From positions 1 through 62,196 of the forward strand of contig NZ_JACC01000043.1 in the NCBI RefSeq assembly GCF_000520955.1: a stretch of 62,196 nucleotides of DNA. The letters are read 5' to 3'. This document shows positions 17,809 through 27,077 of the stretch, one piece after another. Under the pieces are notes generated by a model that searched no databases, was not told the DNA's origin, and was given only the letters and a program-made list of their open reading frames with translations. Origin of the DNA: Aquimarina pacifica. Lineage in GTDB: Bacteria > Bacteroidota > Bacteroidia > Flavobacteriales > Flavobacteriaceae. Made by a program: the position numbers and the translations under genes. Every line of letters begins with the position of its first letter. Positions within the stretch are counted from its first letter, which is position 1.

Positions 17809-18267
17809 TTATACAGATCCAAATTGTGTTAAATGATGATCTAAATGCTTGTAAAACATAGTATTCCACTCTTTTACTGTTAACTTACCAAATGAATGAG
17901 ACTCTTTACCATCAAAATGATCCGCTCCCAATTCTTGCGTTTTCTGAATATAATCAAGTAACCTCGTTTTTTAGACTTCAAAATCTTTAGACGATGTCAC
18001 TACAAATTGTGGAGCCGTTCGACCATTTTTTGCATAGGGTTTATCCGATACGACTTTTCCCTTTACAAAAGCTTTGAGCATAAATTTAACAAAGCCATTA
18101 GGTTTGGGATGTATATTATCATAAACCATTTCGTAAGTAACATTACAATGGGCTAGCATTTGACCTACATTCATTTTCCCCCACTCTGCTTGGGTGTCTG
18201 GAGTTAGATGATTAATCCTAGAGATGATTGCTTGAACCGTATCTTCTGAAAATATATTATTCTTCAT
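17809..18267 (-). pseudogene. DUF1569 family protein interrupted by an in-frame stop
   Basis: The first 98 codons encode a DUF1569/DinB-like protein (LTPDTQAEWGKMNVGQMLAHC, with a candidate metal-binding His, and SDKPYAKNGRTAPQFVVTS). An ochre codon at 17971-17973 follows KDFEV. The same frame then stays open for 53 codons and encodes the expected family C-terminus: KTRLLDYIQKTQELGADHF, SHSFGKLTVKEWNTMFYKHL, DHHLTQFG. The natural end is the stop at 17809-17811, giving the usual length of about 150 residues. A single base change (for example GAA or AAA to TAA), a sequencing error or readthrough could explain it. The C-terminal His residues that complete the fold lie beyond the stop. Confidence 0.85.
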
Positions 18268-18376
18268 TTGATATATTTTTTTAAAGGAGAAATTAGTTAA
18301 AAATATTATAAATATAAAATAAAAAAAACTGTTATTTAATAGATTGCCTCCTGATATTCAAGCTTAAGATATTTCT

Positions 18377-19240
18377 ATGGAGACCCTTATTGAAAAAATT
18401 GTTCTAGAACACTCAAGAGCCATCAAAAAGAGAAAATTTTCATGTTTTATAACCATTAAAGATGGTGGAATTAGTGGGAATTATTACTACAATAGTATGC
18501 TTAAAAAAAGAAAAAAAGGAGATGTCTCAGAGTTGGGCATAGAAAATAATACACTCTATGATTTACCTCATAAATTGGGTTCTCTTAAAAACGAATTGGG
18601 TTTATCACCGCATAAGTTTACTTTGGAGTTTGATGAGACCAAACAATATGATTATCAAATTTATTACCCGGATCTAAAAGATTTGGATGTGTCTACGACA
18701 AAGTCTGAATCAGATTATTTTTACCCGCATTATATCTATATCAATATCACCAAAGATCTTATTACACAATTGGATGGGTTTGATCTGGACCGAATGATCC
18801 CCCTTCATATAGACCAAGCAAAAAAAATTCTTCAATTTGAATCAGATATAGCATATACAAAATCTATTAGTGAGGAGTTTTATTTATTTATGCTTAATCA
18901 TAGAATACAAGGGGAACTTGAAAGTGGAGGATTCGATCATCTATATGCTGTTTTCAAAGATGATCCATCGGATCTTATCATTGATATGCATTCCTCATTT
19001 CGTTTACTAAAAAACACATCTTTATTAGATATTTTTTCAGAATCTATTCAACTATATGCTCATTTTCATGAAAATGTTGAAAAAGCAAGATTAGAACTTG
19101 ATATTCCAGCTATAGAAAAACAAACGGGAAGCGATATTCAAAATCGCTATTATCAATTAGAATCGAGCCTGAAAGAATTAAGAATTTCTTTTATTAAAGG
19201 CAATCCAGAAAAGTTTGAAAAAATAGTGGTGAATGTCTAG
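18377..19240 (+). CDS. DMP19-like (DUF4375) domain protein
   Basis: A 287-residue, probably cytoplasmic, acidic protein without a signal peptide. The second half (about residues 165-225) has the pattern EEFYLFMLNHRIQGELESGG followed by FDHLY, which resembles the DMP19/DUF4375 family, sometimes found among immunity-type proteins. The first half (about 1-140) contains SCFITIKDGGISGNYYYN and is not recognised. Its 3' end overlaps the convergent PNPOx-family gene by 4 bp. Confidence 0.6.
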   Translation: METLIEKIVLEHSRAIKKRKFSCFITIKDGGISGNYYYNSMLKKRKKGDVSELGIENNTLYDLPHKLGSLKNELGLSPHKFTLEFDETKQYDYQIYYPDLKDLDVSTTKSESDYFYPHYIYINITKDLITQLDGFDLDRMIPLHIDQAKKILQFESDIAYTKSISEEFYLFMLNHRIQGELESGGFDHLYAVFKDDPSDLIIDMHSSFRLLKNTSLLDIFSESIQLYAHFHENVEKARLELDIPAIEKQTGSDIQNRYYQLESSLKELRISFIKGNPEKFEKIVVNV

Positions 19241-19776
19241 GGTAAATTTGTCTCAAAACCATCAATACTATGACTGTTTTTCTCTTTTCTGTACGCTATC
19301 AGACGGTCTTTTCCTTGCTTTTTTGCCCAAGATTGCAATTGTCCTCTTTCTTCTTTGAAATCCATAAACGGGACTGCAAACCCACAAGAGGTTTGTACCA
19401 AATCAACGTTCATTTCGATGATTTGTCGTGCTCCAGCTAACTCAGGGAAAAGCTGTATGTGTTCTTGATAGTTTTTGTCTTTTTCGTGAAAAATAGCAGC
19501 AGTACCATAAAGTCTTAAAATAAGAGGTTTATCACTAAAAGAGCAAAACATAATGGTCATTCTATTATTTTTTATCAAATGTGCGGCAGTTTCATTTCCG
19601 CTGCCTGTAAGGTTAAGCCAAACTATTCTATTTTTATCTAGCACCCTAAAAGTATCCATCCCTTTGGGCGAAATGTTAACGCTGCCCTCATTGGCTGCTG
19701 TACCCACAAAGAAAATTTTTTGATTTCTGATGAATTCTTGGAGTTCTTCGGTAATTTCTGTTCCCCTTTTTGCCAT
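19237..19776 (-). CDS. Pyridoxamine 5'-phosphate oxidase family protein
   Basis: A 179-residue split-barrel flavin-binding protein (PNPOx-like, PF01243). The strands IFFVGTAANEGSVNISPKG and RIVWLNLTGSGNETAAHL, and NNRMTIMFCSF, are typical of this group, which binds FMN or F420/heme. The substrate is unknown; it is not PdxH itself because the substrate-binding C-terminus of PdxH is missing. It is convergent with the DMP19-like gene (4-bp overlap). Confidence 0.85.
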   Translation of the reverse strand: MAKRGTEITEELQEFIRNQKIFFVGTAANEGSVNISPKGMDTFRVLDKNRIVWLNLTGSGNETAAHLIKNNRMTIMFCSFSDKPLILRLYGTAAIFHEKDKNYQEHIQLFPELAGARQIIEMNVDLVQTSCGFAVPFMDFKEERGQLQSWAKKQGKDRLIAYRKEKNSHSIDGFETNLP

Positions 19777-20005
19777 TGTATCTTACTATTTTGATTTTTA
19801 ATCATAACTAAAATACAATTTCTTAATGAATCCTCTTATAGTTTGGTAATGAATGAAAAAACAAATTTGAGAAACGACTAACTCTATACATCTACATAAA
19901 TAAACTTCTAAATCCAGTTAAATTTTTAAAGCAATTTTCTAAATAATATACCCGTCAACCATCATTTTACTTTTAATTAAATTCTAAATTGAGTAGTATA
20001 ACACT

Positions 20006-20043
20006 TAAAAAAAAAATGCCCAATACATACGGTATCAGGCAAT
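20006..20043 (-). terminator. Rho-independent terminator of the PL6 gene
   Basis: On the minus strand TGCC and GGCA, then ATAC and GTAT, pair around a short loop and are followed directly by a run of ten Ts. It is about 40 nt past the stop of the alginate-lyase-like gene. The rest of the 303-bp gap 19777-20079 shows nothing else recognisable. Confidence 0.75.
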
Positions 20044-20079
20044 TTCTATAAGTATAAAGAAAGTTTGATGTTTAAAAAA

Positions 20080-22410
20080 TTAGTACATCAACTTAAGTTT
20101 TATATTTTCTTCTACGATCAGTTTTCCTGAGTTCACTATTTCATTATCGGCATGCGTATTATTTTTTGCTCCCCATAACATAGCTACTAGTTTTACTCTA
20201 TTATTCTTGAATGTATTTTTGGCGATATTTACATTGACAATACCTCTATGGTTTAATAAGATCCCATTAGTTTCTTTGCTTCCGCTATTAGTAAATGTAC
20301 TGTTCGTTACTGACAGATTACCTCCGATTGTTGACTCATCATATCCTCCTCTATAATAATCAATGACATTACTTGCAATATTATCAAACTGACAATTGTC
20401 AATTGTCAAAAATTCTACGTTGTAATCTCCTTTATCATTCGTCTCTTGAGACAACTCAATACCATTTGCACAATCTTTTAGAGTTGAGTTTTTGAATATT
20501 ATATCATCAGAAAAAGTTTGTTTATATGCTTTTAGCACATAATCAAAATTACTTATCTCTGCGCCATCAACAGTTACATTGTATAAGCTAGACATGTTTT
20601 CTTTGAGACTTGCAAAGGCGTATTGTGTATTTTGCCCTTTGATCACTACATTATTAAGGAAAAGATTACCTTTAGGATTCATCTCAAAAGCAGGAGTTCC
20701 TTCTTTACCAACATATAACAACTGTGCTTTTTCGTCTGCATTTTTAGATTGAATGGTAATTGTTTTATTAATTACCAATGATGAATCAAACGTATACTCA
20801 CCAGGACTTAATGAGATAATATCACCATCAGAGGCTCCAGCAATCTTGGCTGCTAAGTCTCCAGCCGCCGTAGTAGCTTCAATGGTTTTTGCTTTTGTTT
20901 CTGGTTTTTCGTTAGAGAACCAATCTGTACCATATTTCTTTTTATCCAAAATAAATGGATCAGTTGTCGTTGCAACACTTACTGCTCCTATTGCATTACT
21001 CTCTTCTCTAGAATTACCAAAAAGATCTGTTTTTATCTCGTCAAAACCAAACCCATTATACACCTCCTCTTTTCCTTCTAATTTGGGAATTAGCAAATAG
21101 TCATTTATCTTAGAAACTGCTATTGTTTGTTCTTTTAACCCTTTTGGACCTTCAAAAGAAACCCCTTGATTATTGATGATATTATTTTTAAACTTTACTC
21201 CATTAATAGAATCATGAGCAACTACTGGCGTGGCATCTCCCTTCTCATTATAAATAATGTTATTTGCAACCACTGTTCTTATAGGTTTTGCAGAACGTAT
21301 TTCTGAAAGTGGTAACACATCTTTTTGACTTACATTCGTTCCTACACCAAATTGTAAAGGAGAATCACAATTAACCCAAGTATTATAGGCTACGGTAACA
21401 TCTGTTACTTGATTATATCTATTTAAAGGTGACTTAGGAATTCCATTCATTACAGCCAAAGGGCTTCTAAAGTTTTTTCCTTTGATATTATAAAAATAGT
21501 TATTGATTACTGTATGTCCTGTATTTATTAATCGAATTCCTCCGTAATTTTCTGAAACACCGTCTCCAATAAAGTAGTTACCATCTATAGTTGCGTAGTT
21601 ACCATGTCGCGTAACCAAAGATCCTTCTGACTTATAGAAAACGTTATTTTTGAAAATATTAAAATTAGTTTTACTAGAAATGATTTCAACTTCTCCGTTA
21701 CATTCTTCGAACAGGTTATTAGCAATTGTAGTATTACTAGGAGACATTGAACTAAAACTATCTCCTAATTGAATTGTTTCTCCTCTTGGACCACCCTTTC
21801 TTGGTCTTGGACCAAAGTGATTATTTACAATCTGATGAAAATTCTTGATATTTCTATTTCCTTTGATTTCTACTCGTACCGTTGGTCCTTCGTTAGACTT
21901 TCCGGCAATGTAGCAATGATCTAATTGATTGTGTCTACCCCAAAACTCTACCCAGTGATCTTTTATGTCTCTTTTTAATTGGTTAAAATCTTCAATAACG
22001 CAATTTGTAACTCTACAGTAGTTTCCTACTTGATCTTTTTTAACCTTAAAATCAATTACTGCATTAGATGGTGTGTATCCATTTCTAAAATAAAGTCCAC
22101 TTACAACTAGATGTTCTCCTCCGAACTTTAGATACGATTTTCCTTCTATAAATACTTTACCAGCTGTTTCTGCTCGAAGTGTAATTGGCTTATCCTCTGT
22201 ACCCTTACTAGTGAACTTAATCTCTACATCTTTCCATACTCCATTTGCCAAAACAAGTTCATCACCAGGTTTAGCTTCCTTGATTGCATTTTTAAGTTCT
22301 TCAGCATTATTTAAAGTAGTTACAGAACCTACAATAGTTTCTTGAGTATCCCCTTTCTTGCAGCTAAACAAAGTTGTTATTATGGTTAAAAAAATAAAAA
22401 TCCGTTTCAT
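20080..22410 (-). CDS. PL6 family polysaccharide lyase (alginate lyase/chondroitinase B-like) lipoprotein
   Basis: The protein is 776 residues from the ATG at 22410, which gives a clean lipoprotein leader (MKRIFIFLTI...LFSC). A more upstream ATG at 22464 would add 18 unrelated residues. The N-terminal parallel beta-helix (about 25-420) has the PL6 features: RGETIQLGDS (209-218), NGEVEIISSKT (238-248) with the Ca-binding Glu residues and catalytic Lys, and LVTRHGN (265-271) with the catalytic Arg. PL6 enzymes cleave alginate or dermatan by beta-elimination. A second, shorter beta-helix (about 500-770) completes the two-domain form seen in marine alginate lyases. The TIM-barrel gene lies upstream. 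No SusC/SusD pair or PL7/PL17 gene is near. Confidence 0.9.
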   Translation of the reverse strand: MKRIFIFLTIITTLFSCKKGDTQETIVGSVTTLNNAEELKNAIKEAKPGDELVLANGVWKDVEIKFTSKGTEDKPITLRAETAGKVFIEGKSYLKFGGEHLVVSGLYFRNGYTPSNAVIDFKVKKDQVGNYCRVTNCVIEDFNQLKRDIKDHWVEFWGRHNQLDHCYIAGKSNEGPTVRVEIKGNRNIKNFHQIVNNHFGPRPRKGGPRGETIQLGDSFSSMSPSNTTIANNLFEECNGEVEIISSKTNFNIFKNNVFYKSEGSLVTRHGNYATIDGNYFIGDGVSENYGGIRLINTGHTVINNYFYNIKGKNFRSPLAVMNGIPKSPLNRYNQVTDVTVAYNTWVNCDSPLQFGVGTNVSQKDVLPLSEIRSAKPIRTVVANNIIYNEKGDATPVVAHDSINGVKFKNNIINNQGVSFEGPKGLKEQTIAVSKINDYLLIPKLEGKEEVYNGFGFDEIKTDLFGNSREESNAIGAVSVATTTDPFILDKKKYGTDWFSNEKPETKAKTIEATTAAGDLAAKIAGASDGDIISLSPGEYTFDSSLVINKTITIQSKNADEKAQLLYVGKEGTPAFEMNPKGNLFLNNVVIKGQNTQYAFASLKENMSSLYNVTVDGAEISNFDYVLKAYKQTFSDDIIFKNSTLKDCANGIELSQETNDKGDYNVEFLTIDNCQFDNIASNVIDYYRGGYDESTIGGNLSVTNSTFTNSGSKETNGILLNHRGIVNVNIAKNTFKNNRVKLVAMLWGAKNNTHADNEIVNSGKLIVEENIKLKLMY

Positions 22411-22512
22411 AGTCGAATATTTTGTTGAAAAATTAAAAATAGTATCCTTGGTATTTAAATTCATTATAAAAAAATTGATTATTGTCTATATAGTTTTGTT
22501 TTTGATTGTTCG

Positions 22513-23463
22513 TTAGGCTTCTGCCCAATATGTCTTTAGTGTTTCAATATCTTTCTTCATAGCATCAAAAACTACTTTCTGGTCTACCGAAATGGTTTCT
22601 TTTCCTTTTTCTGCACCACCCAAAGGATATTCAAAATGCATTGAAATGGGTACCTGTATTTTGTGTTTTTTTAACAAAGAAAAGAATTTTTTAAAATCAA
22701 CCATTCCTTCGCCAATAGGTGCGTACACTGATTTCCATTTACCATTTACCTTTTCCCACTTAAAGTCCTTAATCACCAGACTATTAATATGATCTTTTAT
22801 CAATTCGAATCCTAGCTCCCAATTACGTCCTCCCTCTACAGTAGCATGAGTAATATCGTACTGGCATCCCATATGATCTTTTGATATACCTTCTAGCACT
22901 TGATCAAGATCCCAAATAGAGGATCCCATGTAATATCCAGCATGATTCTGATAGGTCCCTTTTATCCCTAATTCTTGGTTAAGATGTGCCAATTTTTTGA
23001 CTTGATCTTTAAAAACGTTAACGCTTTCTATGATATTTTTTGATTTAGCATATTTAAGCCACCCCATTCTATAATACATAAACTGTTGCTGACTTGCTAC
23101 TTCTAAGATGTTTGAATCTATTGGATTGTTGGCATTTTTGATACTTGTAGTAATCATTTGATTTTTAAAACCAAATGACTTCATTGCTTCTGTTGCTTTC
23201 GGGAGATCATCAGCAACTTTTTCTGGCAAGACATGTCCCTTAGGCCTCACTGTCAAATCAATCCCATCAAAACCAATTTCTCTTGCAGCTTCACTCATAT
23301 CTTTATAATTAAGAAACTGAAGGTGTTTAGAAAACACAAACAGCTCTAATTCTTTTATATCTGATATGGTATTAGTAAGAATAGAGCTTGCAGAACTCGC
23401 TAACGGAATACTTCCTATCGCTCCCAACACTGAATGTTTAACAAATTTTCTCCTAGAGTACAT
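22513..23463 (-). CDS. Tat-exported sugar phosphate isomerase/epimerase-like TIM-barrel protein
   Basis: A 316-residue protein of the AP-endonuclease-2/xylose-isomerase-like TIM-barrel superfamily (PF01261). A twin-arginine motif SRRKFVKH at residues 3-10, followed by a hydrophobic stretch, marks a Tat signal. Typical metal-site strands are GFDGIDLTVRP, GTYQNHAGY, CQYDITHATVEGG and SMHFEYPLGG. It is probably co-transcribed with the PL6 gene (about 100 bp gap) and may act on a released uronate or sugar acid; the substrate is inferred from context only. The 321-bp gap to the right (23464-23784) is very AT-rich, and I see no clear promoter or gene in it. Confidence 0.85.
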   Translation of the reverse strand: MYSRRKFVKHSVLGAIGSIPLASSASSILTNTISDIKELELFVFSKHLQFLNYKDMSEAAREIGFDGIDLTVRPKGHVLPEKVADDLPKATEAMKSFGFKNQMITTSIKNANNPIDSNILEVASQQQFMYYRMGWLKYAKSKNIIESVNVFKDQVKKLAHLNQELGIKGTYQNHAGYYMGSSIWDLDQVLEGISKDHMGCQYDITHATVEGGRNWELGFELIKDHINSLVIKDFKWEKVNGKWKSVYAPIGEGMVDFKKFFSLLKKHKIQVPISMHFEYPLGGAEKGKETISVDQKVVFDAMKKDIETLKTYWAEA

Positions 23464-23784
23464 TTAAAAAACTTATTTATATCTTTAACGTAAGATTAGT
23501 AATTAAATAATATTGTATCAACGGTGTGGTTAAAAATAGTCGTTATTGGTGAGGAAAGATATGACTTTTTTAGCTACTGTTATATTTTTTCGTTTTTTTA
23601 TTAATTCTTCGGTTTATTTATAAATTTGCTCTTTTTTTTATAAATTTTAATGTTTTTCACCACTTAAAGTAACACATTATCAATAGACTGTTTTTAACAG
23701 CATCCCATTATAGGCTCTAATACCTTATTCACTTTACCCTTTATTCAATGAAAAACGAATATTTCAGTACTTCTGTGCCACAGA

Positions 23785-24879
23785 TTAGTTGTTCTTGGTA
23801 TTCACGAAGGTTGGTAAATAAATATCATTAACAATCGCATAGGGCAATTTTCCTTCTTGAGAATTATATGCTCCACCTGTAAAAACAGCGATCATATTGA
23901 GCTCCTTGAAAATCATAATATATTGACCACCATTTCCTGAAGCGATTGTAGCCATAATTTTATTTTGGGCAACTTTAAACGGTATTTTCCACCACAGAAA
24001 ACCATATTCAATGCCCTTTAACTTTGTATGAATTGCTGTCGAATTCTCAATCCATTGTTGGGATACAATTTGATTCGAGTTCCACTGGCCATTTTGTACT
24101 ATTAATTTCCCTATTTTGGCCATATCTCTCGAGGTCATATACAATCGCTTTGCAGATGAAATAATTTCTTTTCTCTTGCTTGTATGTCCCCAGTGCACAT
24201 TTTTAATACCTAGAGGAGTAAATAAATACATGTTAACAAAATCTTCAAACGACATTCCTGAAGCTTGACTTATTACTTCTGCTGCCAAAACTGTCCCCAT
24301 TGAGCAATACAACGGAGTAGTTCCTGGTTCATTTATTACTGGTAAATCTAGTGTATACTGAAGCCAATTGTTTTTTTTATAGACCTTATCTTCTTGACCT
24401 TTTGATTGTTTATCCCAATCATTACAGTCTAGGCCAGGACTCATTGTTAGTAAATGCCGTATCGTTATTTTTTCTTTTCTTTTATCTATATTTTTATTGG
24501 GACTTATATCATGTAAATACTTCAGTATAGGATCATCGATACTGGCAATAATTCCTTTATCAATTGCAATCCCTATGGCAATAGAAATAACACTTTTTGT
24601 AGCGGACCTCATATCATGCTTAGTTTCTATAGTATTTTTGTCAAAATACTCCTCTAATATGATTTTGTCATCTTTTACTATTAGTGTACTATGAAGCTTA
24701 TGCTTACCATTATTTAATTGATTAAATAACCTATATAACAATGTAGCATCCGATGTTTTTGTCATAATATCTTCGGTATCCCAACCATCATTGATTTTAG
24801 AAGGTATAGAATACGTATATTTATTTTGCGACATTAAAAATGTACTACTGAAAACGGCAAGTAACAAAAATATCTTCAT
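23785..24879 (-). CDS. Secreted serine hydrolase (class C beta-lactamase-like)
   Basis: A 364-residue protein with a signal peptide (residues 1-17). The fold is beta-lactamase/AmpC-EstB-like (PF00144): catalytic S-x-x-K in MRSATKSV (S92, K95), the Tyr motif YCSMG at about residue 190, and a GNGG motif replacing the KTG box near 315. Such proteins are usually esterases or D-aminopeptidases rather than true beta-lactamases. It stands alone, with an aquaporin gene upstream behind a terminator. Confidence 0.87.
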   Translation of the reverse strand: MKIFLLLAVFSSTFLMSQNKYTYSIPSKINDGWDTEDIMTKTSDATLLYRLFNQLNNGKHKLHSTLIVKDDKIILEEYFDKNTIETKHDMRSATKSVISIAIGIAIDKGIIASIDDPILKYLHDISPNKNIDKRKEKITIRHLLTMSPGLDCNDWDKQSKGQEDKVYKKNNWLQYTLDLPVINEPGTTPLYCSMGTVLAAEVISQASGMSFEDFVNMYLFTPLGIKNVHWGHTSKRKEIISSAKRLYMTSRDMAKIGKLIVQNGQWNSNQIVSQQWIENSTAIHTKLKGIEYGFLWWKIPFKVAQNKIMATIASGNGGQYIMIFKELNMIAVFTGGAYNSQEGKLPYAIVNDIYLPTFVNTKNN

Positions 24880-24945
24880 GTACTATGTAGGATTTTTTCT
24901 CATTCAAATCTTATAACGGAAACTATCAAAAATTGTGCCTTATAC

Positions 24946-24978
24946 ATAATAAAAGCGACCATAAGTCGCTTTTATATA
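24946..24978. terminator. Bidirectional terminator after aqpZ
   Basis: AAAAGCGAC and GTCGCTTTT pair perfectly around a 5-nt loop, with A- and T-rich flanks. It lies about 70 nt past the aquaporin stop on the minus strand. Confidence 0.75.
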
Positions 24979-25046
24979 CTTCTCTATTAATTATATGTTA
25001 TATTTATATTTTTCTAATTAATAAATGATAATATCATTTTAGTAAT

Positions 25047-25733
25047 TTATTCTTCTTCGGGCGAAATAAATTTATAGATCAAACCAGCCAAAATTGCTCC
25101 TACTATAGGGGCTACCCAAAACAACCATAACTGACCTAATGCCCAATCACCAGCAAATAATGCCTGACTTGTACTTCTTGCCGGATTTACTGAAGTATTC
25201 GTTACGGGAATACTTATTAAGTGAATCAGCGTAAGTCCTAGTCCTATTGCTATACCTGCAAATCCTTTTGGAGCTTTAGAATGGGTCGTTCCTAAAATAA
25301 TAATCAAAAACATAAAAGTCATTACCACTTCTGTTACTAGAGCTGACACCATACTATATCCCCCTGGCGAATGTTCGGCATATCCATTTGCTGCAAAACC
25401 ACCTACTTCAAATCCTGCTTTACCAGTTGCAATAAGATATAAAATACCTGCTCCCGCAATGCCTCCTAGAACCTGTGCAATGATGTAAGGAATCAATTCT
25501 TTTTTATCAAACCTTCCTCCCATCCATAATCCTATAGATACTGCTGGATTGAGATGGCACCCAGAAATGTGCCCGATAGCATATGCCATAGTTAGCACTG
25601 TTAAACCAAAGGCAAATGATACTCCTACGAATCCAATTCCTAACTCTGGAAATGCCGCGGCCAAAACCGCACTACCACATCCACCTAGGACCAACCAAAG
25701 GGTACCAATAAATTCTGCAACTAATTTTTTCAT
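25047..25733 (-). CDS. aqpZ: Aquaporin Z
   Basis: A 228-residue MIP-family channel with six transmembrane helices and the two NPA half-helix motifs, HLNPAVS (NPA at 62-64) and SVNPARS (NPA at 183-185). The small residues and His in the pore-lining helices fit a water-selective channel rather than a glycerol facilitator (the second NPA is followed by RS, not RD). It acts in the inner membrane in osmotic adjustment. It is monocistronic with its own terminator. Confidence 0.95.
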   Translation of the reverse strand: MKKLVAEFIGTLWLVLGGCGSAVLAAAFPELGIGFVGVSFAFGLTVLTMAYAIGHISGCHLNPAVSIGLWMGGRFDKKELIPYIIAQVLGGIAGAGILYLIATGKAGFEVGGFAANGYAEHSPGGYSMVSALVTEVVMTFMFLIIILGTTHSKAPKGFAGIAIGLGLTLIHLISIPVTNTSVNPARSTSQALFAGDWALGQLWLFWVAPIVGAILAGLIYKFISPEEE

Positions 25734-25899
25734 TTGTTTATTTTTAAGTTAATACGAAAAATTACTAATGTCTGAGTATTCACTATCATACAACTATCTG
25801 TTTATGTTCGCATTCTATTTTTTTACTATCTATCTTTAACTCTATCTACAAATTTATAACCACTCTAATTTTGATTAATTACAGCTACCTTTGTATCTA

Positions 25900-26244
25900 C
25901 TAAACCATGAATCCTTTGCATGTTTCATAATCATAAACTTGTCTAATTCTATCTAAATTTTTGAGGATTTTTTTTGGTAAGCTTATCCAAAATATTTCGT
26001 CTTTTTTCATCTTCGATTTTCCTAAATCAAAGTAAAAAGATAATGCTTCGTTTGTCTTTACAAACAAATGCATAAACCCAATATTTTCATCAGGCAAAGA
26101 AGTTTGATCCAAAATAATAACATTAGCAGGAAACCCAAAAAAGAAGTCTGTATACCTATTAGGAACATTCAGAATTAGATTTTCTGAATTTGGTTTTATT
26201 CCCAATTTTTTGCTAAGTGATGTAACTACACTATTTTCTTTCAT
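25900..26244 (-). CDS. DUF3052-like small protein
   Basis: A 114-residue soluble protein. The pattern KKLGIKPNSENLILNVPNRY at the N-terminus, MHLFVKTNEAL in the middle and DEIFWISLPKK near the C-terminus follows the layout of DUF3052 proteins. No function is established. It ends in a C-terminal tail without motifs and has no signal peptide. Confidence 0.6.
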   Translation of the reverse strand: MKENSVVTSLSKKLGIKPNSENLILNVPNRYTDFFFGFPANVIILDQTSLPDENIGFMHLFVKTNEALSFYFDLGKSKMKKDEIFWISLPKKILKNLDRIRQVYDYETCKGFMV

Positions 26245-26316
26245 TATGAATCAAAAAATAATTACTAAACCAGTTGCTTTCGTTACAACTATTTACAAAA
26301 AAGGGGTATGATTGAA

Positions 26317-26345
26317 AAAACAAGAATAGGTATTGTTCTTGTTTT
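26317..26345. terminator. Perfect 10-bp hairpin
   Basis: AAAACAAGAA and TTCTTGTTTT pair around a 9-nt loop with T-tracts on both sides. A second inverted repeat follows at 26484-26494 and 26534-26544 (CCCATTTCTCA and its complement, 39 nt apart) and probably ends the DGPF gene transcript. These two structures are all I see in the 333-bp gap 26245-26577. Confidence 0.55.
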
Positions 26346-26577
26346 ATAAAACTCTAATTTAATAAATTAATCAAGAATAGTAGATGAAGATTATAGATTA
26401 TATTGCGAATACATCAAAAATATACCATCCCAACCACGAATTCAAACATAAAATAGTATTATTAATTTTGAATTATAGGAAACCCCATTTCTCACATGAA
26501 ATAGTTTAACAAAATAGTTCTTGTTGTTGACTATGAGAAATGGGATCAAAAGATAATTAATTAAGTTTTTCTTACCC

Positions 26578-26928
26578 CTACCCAATTGGCATTAAAGGAT
26601 GCACCTCTATCTTGGTAGAGATATCATTGAAAATTGGGTTTTTCTTAGCCAAACTAACCGCTTCCTCTATATTTTCTGCAGTGATATGAAAAAAACCCGC
26701 AACGACTTCCTTACTTTCATTAAAAGGACCATCTTTTAATGTGCCATTATTTTCTGTGATAATCCTGCTTCCAGATTTTTCTACGGGATTGGCATTCTTT
26801 AGTTTTCCTTCTTTTATTAAATTTCCGATATAAGCCCCACCGTGTTCCATATGTTTTTGTAGTTCCTCTGTAGATAAGTCAGTCCATACACATCCGTCTG
26901 TCTTGATAATCAATAAATAATCAGTCAT
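26578..26928 (-). CDS. YciI/DGPF domain protein
   Basis: A 116-residue protein of the YCII-related family (PF03795), with the diagnostic DGPF sequence in KDGPFNESKEVVAGFFHI (about residues 81-98). DGPF proteins are the conserved neighbours of ECF42 sigma factors, and this gene lies about 150 bp downstream of such a sigma gene on the same strand. The biochemical role is not settled; a dimeric alpha/beta barrel-like fold and involvement in stress or resistance responses are described for the group. Confidence 0.9.
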   Translation of the reverse strand: MTDYLLIIKTDGCVWTDLSTEELQKHMEHGGAYIGNLIKEGKLKNANPVEKSGSRIITENNGTLKDGPFNESKEVVAGFFHITAENIEEAVSLAKKNPIFNDISTKIEVHPLMPIG

Positions 26929-27077
26929 AAGTTTCTATTTTTAAATTTTATACTAATGAATTTACCTTACTAACAATCGAGTTCGTCATATTAGGACATT
27001 CTTTGTTTTATTTTTTTAAAATAATTATGACCCTCAATACAACATTGAAGTACATTTTATCCTAATACTCTTTTATT

